Source of the DNA: a virus
Strand: one strand, 5' to 3'
DNA: 57,275 nt
Virus record (IMG/VR): IMGVR_UViG_3300021375_000031
Span: 1-57,275 of that record
The notes beneath the pieces were generated by a model. That model was not told where the DNA came from. It saw only the letters and a list, made by a program, of their open reading frames with translations, and made no database searches. Every line of letters begins with the position of its first letter. The first letter of the stretch is position 1. Below, in pieces: positions 31,794 through 46,700 of the stretch. The position numbers were made by a program, and so were the translations under genes.

Positions 31794-34700
31794 TGAGCAA
31801 TAAACCTTACGATTTATTACCAATACAGTTTCAATCAGAGACCAATAAAACGTTCTTTGAAAATACCGTAGACCAACTATTTAAAAAAGCAAATACAGAA
31901 ATTGTTGACGGATTAATTGGAAGAAAAATCCCAGGCACAGACTCGCCCGAAAGAGCAGACTTCATTGAACACAATGATACGGGTAGAAACTTTTACACCC
32001 TAGAGCCTACTTATACAAGTACAGAACCAGTTTCCGGAACACCAGGTAACTTTGTATTTTACGAAGACTTGCTGTTCTCTTTAAAAAGTTACAACGCATT
32101 TGTAAACAATCATAATAGACTGTTTAAATCAAAACAGTTTACTTACAGTCCCCCGATAGACATTGATAAGTTTGTGAACTATCAAAACTATTTCTGGATT
32201 CCAGAGAATTTAGATATAGTTAAAATATATGGCTCTGCAGACAGCACTATTAACATAGACAACATTCCAGGATCTAAAACTTTTGTTGCCCCAAATGGTA
32301 CAGAATTACTTAACGGTAGTTTTGTACAATTTACTGGAACTCACGTAAGTGGTAGCACATATCTAAAGGACACAACTTATCAAGTCGAGGGTGTAGGACA
32401 CCACATAAGATTATTAGTACCAAACACAAAAGACAAAATATCTGCATACGCAACATTTGACAGTATTGCCTTTGATGCAGATTGGGACGGCATTGGAAAC
32501 TTCTCAGGTGCAGGTTTAACATACGATGCAGATAATATTAATCCTACATTATACAGTTTTGATAATCAGCCATATGATGCAGTTAGTAACCAACGTGAAG
32601 CAGATTACTTACTACAACAAAGAGGTGCAAAAAATCATAATCCTTGGAGTAGGTTAAATTACTGGTACCACATACAAACAATTCAGCAATCAAGAATTGT
32701 TTCAACACAGGTACCAAATCCTTGGGACGTTAGCAGTTACGACACAACAAGTTTCGATTATGAATTTGTTGAAGGTCAAGCAATAGGCAGTATTCCAGCA
32801 AATGCCATTAGAGCAACAAGACCAATTATAGAATTTAATAGAGATTTAGAATTATACAATTACGGTATAGATTTTAACAATTATGTAGATGTAGTAATTA
32901 ACGAACCAAAAAATCAAATTGATGACAAATTACCAATGGGTAATCCTATTAACGGCACAACTTCAGCAGTAGGTAAGAAAGCAATCTTTACTGCCAATGA
33001 ACAAGGTGCAACCATTTACGATATTGTAGATACTGGTACAGGTAATGTATCATTTACTGCAAACAGCAGTATTACAATATCAACGGGAGACACATTCTTA
33101 ATACAAGAAGGTGCTGACATAGGTGCAGAATATTATTATAATGGTTCTAAATGGACAAAAGCACAGTTCAAAAACAAAGTTAATTTAGCACCTAAGTTCA
33201 AACTGTACGATGATGCTGGAGTGTCGTTAGACGACAGTACAACGTATCCTAGTAGTACATTTAAAGGCAATGAGTTATTCAGTTATAAGACTAATAGTTT
33301 AAATGCAAACGATTCAATTTTAAACTTTGCTATAGATAGAAGAAGTGGACAGTACTCCAGTGATATGCTTTTTGAAAATGATATTTCTAAAGATATTTAC
33401 AACTATGTACCAACAGGATCTACAATAAAAAGTGTTATCCCAGGTTATTACTATGCAAAAGATTTAACATATGATTTCAACGGTAATAGAAATGATAGAT
33501 ATCTTCACAGTTGGATGCCAAATGATGTACCTAGTTTTTATCTAACCTTCGATGTTAGTAGAAATTATAAAGCAGGACAAACTGTAAGTTACAAAAAACA
33601 ATTCTTCACAGCAAAAGCAGATATCACAGCAGGTAATTTTGATATTACAGAATGGGATATAGAGGCAGAAAAATTCTCAGTACAGGTTGTAAGAGATGAG
33701 TACTTTATTACTGAAGCAAACAAAACAACAAAACGATTTGATATAAGTGCTACCCCAATAAACGAACAAGTAGATGTATTTGTTAACCAAAGAAAACTTG
33801 CTAAAGGCACAGACTTTACTGTAGTTACTAGCCAAAACGGAATATTGTTTACTAGCACTCCTGCATTAGGCAGTTTAGTTACAATTAAAACAACTACAAA
33901 CAGCGATGTAGATTTAACAAAACAAGGTAGATTTGAGATACCTAGTGCATTATCACATAACGTTGAAAACAAAAGTATTACAGAATTTACAACCAGTGAT
34001 GTTTTAAGTCATTACTTAGGACTAATAGAAGACCAGCCTACTTTCAAAGGAAATGCTTTAGGTATAAACAACTATACTAATAGTGAAAGAATACACACTG
34101 GAAATAATGCAAAAATTAGGCAAACGTTTAGTGACTTGCCAACTGCTATGCTTTTATCCAGAGGTAGTGTATTAAACTTAATAGAAGCATTAAGATATAG
34201 TGAAGTAGAATACAACAAGTTTAAAAACAGATTAAAAGGCAAAATTAAAAATTATGTCACTAATAACACCATTCAAGGTAAAACAGATGCACAAATTTTT
34301 GAAGACGTATATTCAGAATTAATTGCAACTAGAACAAATGATACTGCATTCAATAGAACATATATGTTACCTTGGGGTACAGAATACGAAGAAAAAGAAT
34401 TCACAGCAAACACAACTACAACTTTCACCACAACTGTAAGTGCAAACTTAGAGCAAATGAATAACTTTGTTAGTGTTTATAAAAATAATGAATTGCAAAC
34501 AATAGGCACAGACTATACTGTAACAAGTAGTGTGCCAGTTATAGTTTCAATGACATCAGTTGCGGCAAATGACAAGATTAAGATTAGAGCATACCAAGAT
34601 AGTTCGCCAAGTAATATACCATTTACTCCTTCAGCATTAGGATTATATGCAGTCAAAGAACCAGGTTTTATAACAGATACATCATATACAGCAAACCTTG

Positions 34701-37700
34701 ATGTTATATGTGGACACGATGGCAGTTATACCACAAAGGAAAATAACAAAGTAGATGATATTATTTTACATTATGAAAAATTGGTGTACAATAGTATTCC
34801 ACAAAGTGTTAGAGATAGAGATACAATAAGCAAATACTTAACTATAGATAATGTTAAGCCTAGTTACTTTGCAAATACAGATTTTAAAAAGAAAGAAATT
34901 GATAGTGTTTTATTTAATGGCTTCTCAAGATGGGTTAGTCAAAACAATGTAGACTTTGTAACAAACAGCACAGTTGATAGTGCAGATCCATTTACTTGGA
35001 ATTACGGAGAATTAGGACATTGGAGAAATATATTTGAATACTATTATGATACACAAACTCCTAATACAACACCTTGGGAAATGTTTGGCTTTGACAGTAT
35101 GCCTACTTGGTGGGTAACATATTATGGTAGTGCAACAGTAACCAGCAACAGTACAAGTTTTTGGACAAACGTATCAACAGGATTTATTCCAGAAGGAGAA
35201 AGACAAGGATACCATCCAAGATATAAAAGAGAAAGTATTTTGTCTATGCTACCTGTGGACACTAATGGTAATTTAGTTGCACCAAATGTAAGTATTGCAA
35301 GTGGTGTTACATCTACTTCAGATGTAATATATGAATCTTGGTCATTCGGAGACAGCGGACCAGCGGAAACGGCTTGGAAAAGAAGTTCAGCATATCCGTA
35401 TGCAGTTGTAACAGCATTGTTCTTAACAAGACCAGGCGAGTTTGTAAAATATTATTTAGATCCAGATCAAATACTAGAGCCTACTGTATTACCACAGCAA
35501 CTGGTAGATAAAACTACTAAGAAAAGAATTTCACACAGTAAAATTACTGTTCACGGTGGACTAGAAGCAGATAATACAACAAGAATTTTAAAAATAGGTT
35601 TCAGTCCTATATTAGATAGTTGGGTGTCTTCACAAGGATTAGACACTCACGTACAAGTTCAACAAACTATACAAAATACAGATGTTAAACTAGGTCATAA
35701 ACACAGCGGTTTTGTTAACCTTAATGACATTAAACTTTATAGTGATAAATTAAGTATTGACGGATTCAGTACTGGTGAAAAAGTACCGTCAGAAGATGTT
35801 TATACAGGATTACATACTAGTGGTGTAATTGCAAGAAACTATTATACTGGTGTTAAGATTACTAGAACAGCAAACGGCTATCAAGTAAATGGTTATGATA
35901 AAAGTAACAATGTGTTTAACATATTAGAGAGTGACGTAAATGGCGGCTCAGTAGGAATTGATGTAGGAGGAACTCCTATTATACCTGCTATTTTCAGTAT
36001 AAGCGGAACATACAATCAAAACGATATTATAAGTTACAACGGCAATTTTTATAAAGCAAATAATAACCTAGAACCTGCAGACTTTGATTTTGCTAATTGG
36101 ACTCAGGTTAGTGACCTTCCTAAAGAAAATGTAAGAACAGGAAAATATTATAACAATACCACAGGAAAAGTCAAGCAAATAACATACGGGCATACTTTCC
36201 CTGATATAGATTCAACTTTTGATTTCTTAATTAGTTTAGGAAGACATCAAGAAAAATTAGGTTTCGACTTCGGTGATTACAATGAAAGTATAGGAGATGT
36301 AGGTAATTGGATTTATACAGCAAAACAATTTTTATTCTGGGTAGACAGTAATCCAGCAGTTGGTACTATAACAGCATTTAGTCCAATGGCAGAAAAACTA
36401 ATGTTTGAATCTGCAATAGGCACAGTTAATCAAATAAACAAATTTACAAAAGGCATTCCATCATTTATAGATGCAGATGGTAGTGTACTAAATCCTAAAC
36501 AATGTGGAATAACTAGAAGCGGAAGACAAATTACAATTACACCTCCACAAGGAAAAAGTATTTACGGTGTTTTATTATTAACAAGTGTAACAGAACACGC
36601 AACTGTTATTAATAACAAGAGTGTGTTTAATGATACAATTAATAATGACATTTACAGTATTAGACAAGAACGTTTAAGATTAAAAACACAAATTTCTAGA
36701 GAATGGGACGGATCACTTAATGCTCCGGGTTACATTATTACACCAAGTCAAGTTTTACCTAACTTTGAAAACTTGGTAGAAGCAACTAGAAATTATCATC
36801 AAATGTTTAGTACTCCTACATTGCCAATTAAACGAATTTTATCGAGGTCATTGTTTGGATATAATGACTCAGAATATTTAAATAATTTAGGTATTGAAGA
36901 AGACGAGCAAGTTGAATTAATGAAAGGTGCTATCAGAGCCAAAGGTACAGTAGCAGGTTTAGATAGAATATTAAGAAGTGATAGCATTAACACAAATAAA
37001 GACTTTACAGTTTACGAAGAATGGGCAATTAAGCAGGGAGCATTTGGAGACATCAGTTCTAATAAGAGTTTTGATTTAATTATAAACAAAAAAGACTTTG
37101 TAAGAGACCAGCAGTTACTAGAACTTAAATTCCCTGAAAGTGTTACAGGTATTGTTTCAGCAATTAATATTGTAGAAAAGAAAACACAATACTTTGCACC
37201 ACCAATTATAGAAGTTGATAAGCCTCCAGTACCACCCTCAGGACTAAGTGGTGAAGGAAATGGTAGAGCATTAGCAAGTGCTACACTGGCATTAGATGGT
37301 ACATTGGGTAATATATCAGTAGACTACAAAGGGTTTAATTATGATAATGCACCTAATGTTACTGTAATTACAGGTAATTTGTATGTTTCTAAAATAGATG
37401 AAGTATTAACTAATGGACTTGCAATGAGTAGCAGTTTAGTTCCACAACCATTCAGCAATGTAGGGTTAAGTAATTTGGTTGTTACCGACCACACAAACGG
37501 TGGAACCATAACAACTAATGTTGCCGCAACAACAAGTTTAAGCAATTTAGTAACAGCATTTAACATTCAAGCAAGTGCAATCAGTAATGCTAATGTAATA
37601 GCGGCAACAGAATTTACAAATTCAGTTGGTCCTATGTTCCTAAAACTTACAGGTAGCGACTTCACAGTAGCAGATGACGATTCAGGAACAACATTAAGTT

Positions 37701-40700
37701 ACCTGAATATTGCGGCAGGCAGATATCAGCCAAAACAGAAATTTAAAATTGAAGTTGCAAACAATACAACAATAGATAATATTGTTACTTCGATTGATAA
37801 CACAATAGTTAACCAGTCTTACTATTCATATATGGATAGTTCAAGACACACAGTACCATCTAACGTTACATTATACACTAATTATGTAAGCAATGATTCG
37901 TTTACAATTAAACGTACATTTAATAACCTTGCACAAAACTTAACCACTAGTGGTGGTAATTATGATTATATTAGTGCTTATATAGATGGCACAAAGATTA
38001 CAAATGATGCAGACTACACTAGACTCACAGTAAGTAATGCTAGTGGTTTAGCAGAATTAGTATTTTCAAATATTAGTACATTGGTAAATTATACAACTTC
38101 ATCTCAGGTGATAATTGTAGAAGAAGCAAGTATTACATTTGATACGTCTTTAACAACAGATGTTCCTGGTAGTAATGTAGAAGTAAAAGTCGAATCTGAC
38201 GACAGGTTAGTGGCAGTACCAGGCACGACCAGAACCTATGCCATTAGCAAAGACGATCCAAATGATAATGTAGTTACTATAGATATTGACGACAAAAATA
38301 GATTTGTAAAACGACCAACAACTGAAGACCTAAATGTTAAGTTATATCCTGCAAGTAAATTTAACAAAGACAGCACACTAATTAAGAACAGTGGATTTGT
38401 ACATAAGGATAATGTAAGCATTCAGGTATTCGATATTAACCACTTTGACCAAGAAGTAAGTGCTAATACAAAAATTGTGTTGAGAGGCAATGATGTTGTA
38501 CATATGGCTAAAGGCGAACACGAAAACTTTGATGTTTATCAGTTAAGAAGTTTGAAAAACGAAACAGGGTTTAATAACTTTTATATAAATCAAGTAACAG
38601 AAGGAACAAGTAAATTGTTCAGTCCTGTGAGTTTACAAGATTTTAATGATAGTAATGTTATCAACGATCCTGAAAATAAAACTTTTTATGATAATACATT
38701 GTATATTAAAAACAGTCAATTGCCTAATGCAGTTGTAAAATATACAAACGAACAATTAGTACTAGATAATAAATCTATTTACAGAGGAACTTATAATCCA
38801 CCGCCAACCACACAAGGCTTGGTAACTAGAATTAAACCAAATAAAACTGCAAACGTTGTTGGTGTATATCCAGATATAACAAGTGAATTTAAACTTGTTA
38901 GTTTAAGACTAAACAATATTAATGGAGATGCAACTATTGCCAGTAATGTAGCCATAGCGGCAAACGTAGACGGACAAAATAATGTAGCAATTGGCATAAA
39001 CAAAATTGACGGTGTTCAAGATACAAGTTTAATTAGATTCTATGGAGATGACTTAGCGGCAACAGGTATATCAAATGGTGCTACAAAAGTGTACTCAGTA
39101 CAAAGTGTAGTTTATGACAAAGACAGTTTTACAATTTTAGAACCTAATGCAAGTGTACTAGTAGGTCAAGTAACAAGTTTAGGAAATATTAATATTAGAA
39201 GTACTGAAACTGTAACTGCAACTTCTAGTTTAGTAGCAGGAACATACCCAGTTAGCCTTACACAAATATCATCAGATGGTGCTGGTACAGGATTAAGTGC
39301 AAGTGTTGTAGTTGGTGGAGCAAGTAGTGTTACTTCTATCACAGTAACTACAGCAGGTCAGAATTATTTGTTTGATGAAGAAATTAAAATACCAGAAACT
39401 GCTTTAGGTGGTAGTGATGCAAACATATTTGTATTTGCAAATATTACAGGCACAAAAGATAACTCCACAGTGATACGAGATCAAGCAAATGTATATGCTG
39501 TTATAAGTAACCCGATACAAGGAGGCAGTAATGCTCAACCAACAGGATTTAGTTTTAGTAATAAAAGAGTTAAATTCTTAGTAGATGAAATAGATGACTT
39601 TGCCAATAGTGCAGATGTGAATGTTTCACAGGGCAAAAACGATACTTCGATGAGTATGGTAGACGCATACGGCGACTACACAATAGCAGATGTAAATGCA
39701 GTTGCAAAAACATTTAGTGTAACATCAAATAATATTAGATTTAAAGACGTTAGTGTATCCAGAGCAATAACAAACAGCAAGTTAGTAAGTATTACTGCTA
39801 ATGGAGATGGCACAGGTAATGCTGAAATGACATTGAATACTGTGATGCCAACAAATACATTTATCAAGTTAGACAGTGGCAAATCAAACGCAACCTACCC
39901 AGTTTGGAAAAACACCAATAACAATAAGAAACTGCATTTTTATGATAACAATTTTGTTACCACAGTAAGTGGAAATACTGCATTTTATAAAGGTGAAGTA
40001 ACAACACAATATGCTATAGTAAATTCATATGATGCAGGTAATAACAAGTTTATTTTAGCAAACGTTAGTACTACTGCTTTAGGTACATCATACGCAAATG
40101 CAGAATTTGTACACGCAGACATAGTAAACGGAAAAGGCGAATGCGGAGACATAGTTGGTTTAACAGGGAAAAGAAAATCACTAACTATAGAAAGTGCTTC
40201 GACAATGAGTTTGCCAGATTCAAGTGCTGTAGACATTACACCATCATTTAGTGTAAATGCAGTAAACGATACAACAGTATCTGCAAACAGCAACGTAACA
40301 GTTTTATATTTCCCTCAAAACGATGCACAAAACACAGTGGATCAATTAATAGACGACTTTGCAACTACTCAGCAAAAAACAGCAGAAATAGAAGCAGTTC
40401 CATATAGTCAAGCATATATGACAACTGCTAATACTGAAAATCCTAGTGTAGAATTACTACTAGATGGACAGGCAGGAAAACTAACATCTATTGATGATAT
40501 TGTGTTAGGGTTTAACATCAAATACTTAGATGAAGAAACAGACAAAGCATTTAAAGAAGAATTAAAAGAAGCAACAGGCGAGCAAACTAGAAGAATTATA
40601 GAAAACTATTATATAAACAAAGCCAAAGACATAGACCAACCTTCATTAGAAAACTTAACAATTAGTTTACAAAAAGTAGGCGGCAACGATGTAGGCTACC

Positions 40701-43700
40701 ACTTAATCAAAGATGGCTCACCGATTAAGGTTAACAGCGAAAGCAACAAACAAGTTATTGCTGGATTACAAAAAAGTGCAACAGACGGACTTGTATTTGA
40801 TGAAATGGGAGTAGGCGGATACAAACTAAGTCCTACAGCACCAACTGAAAAAGAAATTAAACTTTCATTTAGTGATGACTACAAAGAACCTAAAACTTCT
40901 AACAGCGACTTACTAGAATATGTGGATACTGTTCCTAGAATAAATCCTACAGTTTCTACTTCAATAGTTGATAGATTTAAATTAAAAGATATTGCAACTA
41001 CTACACAGAGTGGTGCAGTAAACAGATTAGGTGTTGCTAATGATATTAAATTAACAGAACTTGTTAGAAGAGTCAAAAACGGTAACAGAGGATTTGATGG
41101 GCAGTTTGTTGTTAAGTTTGAATTTAAAAACGGTGACAGTTTTACATATGATCCATTAAGTAATGAGTTCTCAGGATATAGAAATGCTATTGTAAGAATT
41201 AATCACGTAAAAGTTAATTACTCTGTAACAAGCAATGATCCTGGACTAGTAAACGATGTAAGAGTTTCATTATATGATCCTTCAGGAAATATTAGTATAC
41301 CTAATACACGAGTTAAAGAAGCATTTGCTAGTGGGATAATAATTGAAGATTCAATCCCTGCAGACGACGTCACAGGCAATCTTAAAGCAGTTATATGGAG
41401 TAAAGACTCTGAAACAGGAGACTTTATATTTGCTAGTTCGTTTAGTGAAAGAGCATTTAGACCTAGTGAAGCAGATAAGGGTGTAACAGTTGGTAAACTA
41501 GTTTCTAGTGATTCTACAGCAGTTGACATTTATAATAACTTCCACACCGCAGTTGTATTGAATAACAACAGAGCACACAATATAGAATCTATGGCATTAA
41601 GGATTAAAAATCCTACATCATACGATCCTTTCAAAATATTTGGTGCAGATTTAACTCCAAGCAGTTTAAAATACTTAGCAGTTAGAAACAGCAAATACAC
41701 TATAGAAAATGCTGTGATGCCAAAACTAAAACTTAAAACACAAAGTATTACAGATGACGTGTTTATGTTTGGTGATGCTAAAGGTATAAACAATGGCGAC
41801 AAAGTAAACTTTGATGATTTACTGTTTAGTGGTGCAAGTCCATTTGATACCTCAGGCGGATTTACAATATCAGATTTAGAAAGCGACAAGTTTACAATAA
41901 GCGGTATAACAACTACAGCATTTGCAGACTATTACGCAACAAGTTTAACATCTTTGAATATGCTTGTCAAGAACAGCAACAGCAAAGCATTCTTAATTAA
42001 CCATAATAATCACAACTTACAAAATGGCGACATTGTTGTGATGAATGACACATCAGGTACAAGTGCATTTAGTAATGTTAAGTTTAAAATTAACAATGTA
42101 ACAAGTAAAGACACTTACTTTGTTGGATTAAATGGAACAACACCGCCTACAAGTAACATTGCAGGACTTAAAGCATTTACCACAACACCACAAATGATGT
42201 TTGGTACAGTTAAAGCAAATTTAGAATCATTAGTAGTATACAGTAATAATCATAAAATGCTTAGTGGTATGACATTTACTGCTTACGCAGATAGTCCAGA
42301 TCCAGCATCACTGAATGGACAAACATTAACAGTTAATGAAGCATACTCACAAGATGCTTTCTCAGTTAAAGTTGCAAATATTAGTGCAGTTACAAATAAC
42401 TCTGCAAACTTAACTTATGTTTCAGATGGTACAAAATTAGTATGTAGTTACTTAGGTAGAAACTTACCAGTACACGACCAAGAATTTATGGTATACGATC
42501 CGTTAAACGAATTAGGGTTAGACGGAGAAATGTTAACGGCAAATGTTTATTATTCAGATACAGAAGATACAACTGCTGTTGAAGGAGATGTATCATTTGA
42601 TTTAGCAACACCAATTGCAAGAACAATTAATGCTAATACATTAATACTTAAACATTATGAAGATAGTGTATTGCACGTTCCAAGTCACGGTATGTTCCAG
42701 CATACTGTTAGCATTCCAGTTTTATCAACTGGCACACCAGATGCAAACAATAATGTTTCTATAACAGTAAATGACCTAACTTATTTTGAAGTTGGTAGTA
42801 CTGTATTATTCGATGATGCAAATGTTGACCATCCATTAAGTTCTAACAGTTACGATATTATAGACATTAATGAATCAAACAATACTTTTATAATTGTTGA
42901 TGCTACAGGAACTGCTACTGCTACTGCAAACATATTTAGAGTAGAAACAGATGCTTATATTACTAACTCAGAAAGAGTTATACAAATTGGTGATACAAGT
43001 TTATATGACGGATTTGCAAATCCAAAAATTGTAACGAAAGATACAATGAGTATTAAAGGCAGATTTAAAGGCACAGCAACAGGGTACATTACTAATGATG
43101 CAATGACAGTATTTGTAAACGGTGATGTAAATGAATTAAACGGTGACGCATTAGTTATATCAGATTGTCCACAGAATTATTACAACAGAGTTTATCCTGT
43201 ATTAAGCAGTTATACAGAAGACCAAAGTGCAAATATATTTGTTGTGAGAGGGTTTGCTCAAAACAATTTGACATTGGAATTAGCAAATACGCAAACTAGA
43301 TATACTAACACTAACAAAAATAGAATTACAGTAAACGGCACATCAATTAACTTGGCTAATACAGATTCAATGACAAACTTTGTGAAAAGTTTTAACCAAT
43401 CAGTTATAGACAGAGAAGGTGCTATTGTTGATAGTGAAGACGGATTACAAGTTGCATTCTTATATGGTAGAAGAAATCAAGAATTTGATAACAGCAACAG
43501 CAAGTATGTAAATGCTCCAGTTGATACATCAGGATTAAAAGTACAAGTAGATGTAAATGCTAATCCTAATATGAATCCTGGAGGGGACGATGTACTGAGT
43601 GCAAATAGATACTTGCCACTAGACAGTCAAATTATAAATGCAAAAGGCCCAGCAAGTAAAATTGGTATGCCAATGCTGGACTTAGATAGATTAGAAGGTG

Positions 43701-46700
43701 CATTTAAATCACAACGTAAGGCGTACAAGAACAAAAAACGTATACCTACAGAAAGAATTTCCAGCAATGCTTTAGATAACAATGCTAAAAACAGTATGGT
43801 GCTTAAAGAACACGACAAGTGGGTTAACGGCTATGTACAAAATTCAGATGTAACAGAAAACCCAGATGCAAGACAACCATTATCATTCAAGATTAAAACA
43901 TACAACAAAGTAGCAAAACAAGATTACTTTATTGACGATACTGAAACAAGTAACGAGTATGCAAGTAGTCCGATTAAGTTTGGTGGTGATGCTGGAAACA
44001 ATAAAGCAATGCAGAGGTTCGGACAATCTAATGGTTGGTATGATTGGGAAAATCATACATATATGCAATACAACGGACACGGAGAGCCAGGCTTTTTTGG
44101 TGTGGGAGATAATGAATACAGAGGCGGTGGCGGCGGCGGCAATGGCGGCGGTGGCGGCAGAAACGGCACAGGTAACAATGGTAACGGAAATACAGGCGGT
44201 AACAACGGAGCAAATAATGGTGCAGGCACAGTTGCAGGTAACGAAGTAGATGTAACAGTTAATCAACAATATGTTGTAGAACTTGCAGGTAACTTATGTA
44301 CACAGTCCGGAGAGATATTAGAATTCAGCGATGGTACGCAAGTAACATTAGGTGAAGGATGTGATCCAGAACAATTGGCGGCATTATTGGCTTCTCAGAA
44401 TCCTAACTACACTTATATTACTACAAACACAACACCTCAAGAACCTTGTGTTGAAACACCAGCACAAGCAATGGGACACGCGAAAGTAGATGCAAGATTT
44501 AAAGATGCGTTAAAACGTTACGGTGGCGATAATCAAAGAGGTGCAAGTAGACCTACATACAGAGCCGATGTAAAAGACTTTGGTGTTATTACAAGTAAAG
44601 CCGCAAGTAGGCATAGTTGGAATGAGTGGGACGTTAGAAATTTTGTTGAAACAGTTAAGAATATTGCAAATGCAGAAGGCATTGATATTAATAGATTCCC
44701 AACAAGTTATGGAAAAGACAAGTACTTCTCAACAGGAAAAGGCGGAGTATGGATTGAGTGGGAAGGAACTCATAGAAGTGAAATACAGATTTTAGGCTCA
44801 TCAGGACTTTGGAAAAGAAAAGGAACAATGGGATATAAAGGAATTAGTAAGTCCAGAGGATATATGTTCTTTAGAAATCCAAGAGGTATGTTAAATGACC
44901 AAGACTTTGCTGGTGCTGTAATGGGTTGGAAGATTCACCAAAAGTCATACAATGTAGGGTATAACAAATATACATTATACATTGGTGGTGCTGGACAACC
45001 TGTAGTAAGTATTCCTTTATTTAAATCCAACTACTTCCAGAGTGGAGGTGGTGACGGTAGTTCATATATGCGTAGATTTGTACGTGAAAGATTTGATGCA
45101 GGTACAGGAACATATATAGTAAGTGTTTCAGGTTCACAAGCACCAGGCTTTAGACAAAATAGTATAATACACGAATATCCAAGAGCAACAAAAACAAACA
45201 ACTGTCCTCCACCACAAGAACCAGGTGCAGGAGGCAACAACGGATTACAACAAGTTGGTGCAAGAAATATAAACAGCAGTATAAAAATTAAGAGTGACTT
45301 ACCATTTAGTTTAGCAAAAGGTTGTGCTTTTGGTAGCATAAGCGAATGTGCTGAATTTTATCCAGTACAAGAAAGAAACTTAACAACTAACTTTGATCCG
45401 CAACAAGCAAAAACAGAATTCCAAAAACTGCAAACACAAGGCTTCTATGATAAAACTTTAGAAATAAGTGCAGACAGTGAAGATCCTAGACCAGAAGCAG
45501 GATATGGCGGATTTACTTTCCCAACTAAGTTAGGATTACCTAGTGTATTTCCAGACTTCGTTGCAGGTGGTAGATTAATTTCACCTAGGGAAATAACAAA
45601 CACTAAACATAAATTTATTAATGGTAGATTTGTAGGTAGCACTAACAAAAGAGACAGCAGATTTGTAATGTTAGAACCACCAGAAATACCAACAGGAAAT
45701 TTATCAGACGGTAGTGGTTTTGGTTACAGAGTTGGAGACCAAGTTGTTGCAACAGGAGGTAGACCTAAGAGTGTACAAGATGATGACTATATGTTCCAAA
45801 GTGTAGACTTAAATGAATCTATACCTTTAAGAAGTATTGCATTGTCACAAGACTTAGTTGACTTACCAATTGACCAATTAAAACGTAGACTAACATTTGA
45901 AGTAGTTGATGAAAACAGCAATCCAATTCCAGGTGTTGCTATTAAGCCAACATTTAATTCTGTACACAATGCAGAAGATTTTGAAGAAGCACAACACGAT
46001 AAAACAATGATTAGTCCAAACGGTGTTGCTGTTATGAATTACAGAGATTACATTTATGCTGGAGGAGACACTTCAGCAGATTGGGACTCACCTGCGTATG
46101 CTGGAGTTAGAGAGCAATACAGAAACTTAGGATTAAGTGACATTGCTTCTGCAAACTTTAGATTAGATGTAGGCGAAGGAAATGCAACCACAATGACCAT
46201 TGATAATATCAGTGGACAAAGTAAAAATTACGAAGTGTTTATAGGTAATGCAGATTTACAATCATCATACTGTATGATTGGTAAAGTAGGTTACGGTCAT
46301 TTATTTGATGATGGCTCAGAAGCAAGTCAAAGTGCTAGAATGAAAAGTTTCGATTCTGCTTACTTAGAAACATATGATGGAAATACTATTGCTGTATGGG
46401 ACACACAAGGTCAACCAGCATTAGAAACATTGCTACAAAATACTCCAAAAGGTGCGGAAGGTATTTGGAAAATGGTAGGAGACTACAGCAATAATCCAGA
46501 CTTAGATAAAAAAGAACATTTATTAACAGTAGCAATGATTAACTGGAACTCGCGTTACGTTCAGTTCTTAGGATTCAAAGACCACAGAGCATACTTTAAA
46601 ATGCTTACAATTGGTACAGTTATTCCTACAAGCGAAGCAAGAAACGGATGGTATGAGTATGATGTTAAAAACTTATATGATCCTAAAAACAAATCATTTA

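Noticed and set aside
43932-44249. 105-codon alternative-frame plus-strand gene at the Gly/Asn hinge
   Set aside because: Lies fully inside the giant frame; Met/Ala repeats come from reading the GGC tracts out of frame, and no start signal is seen.
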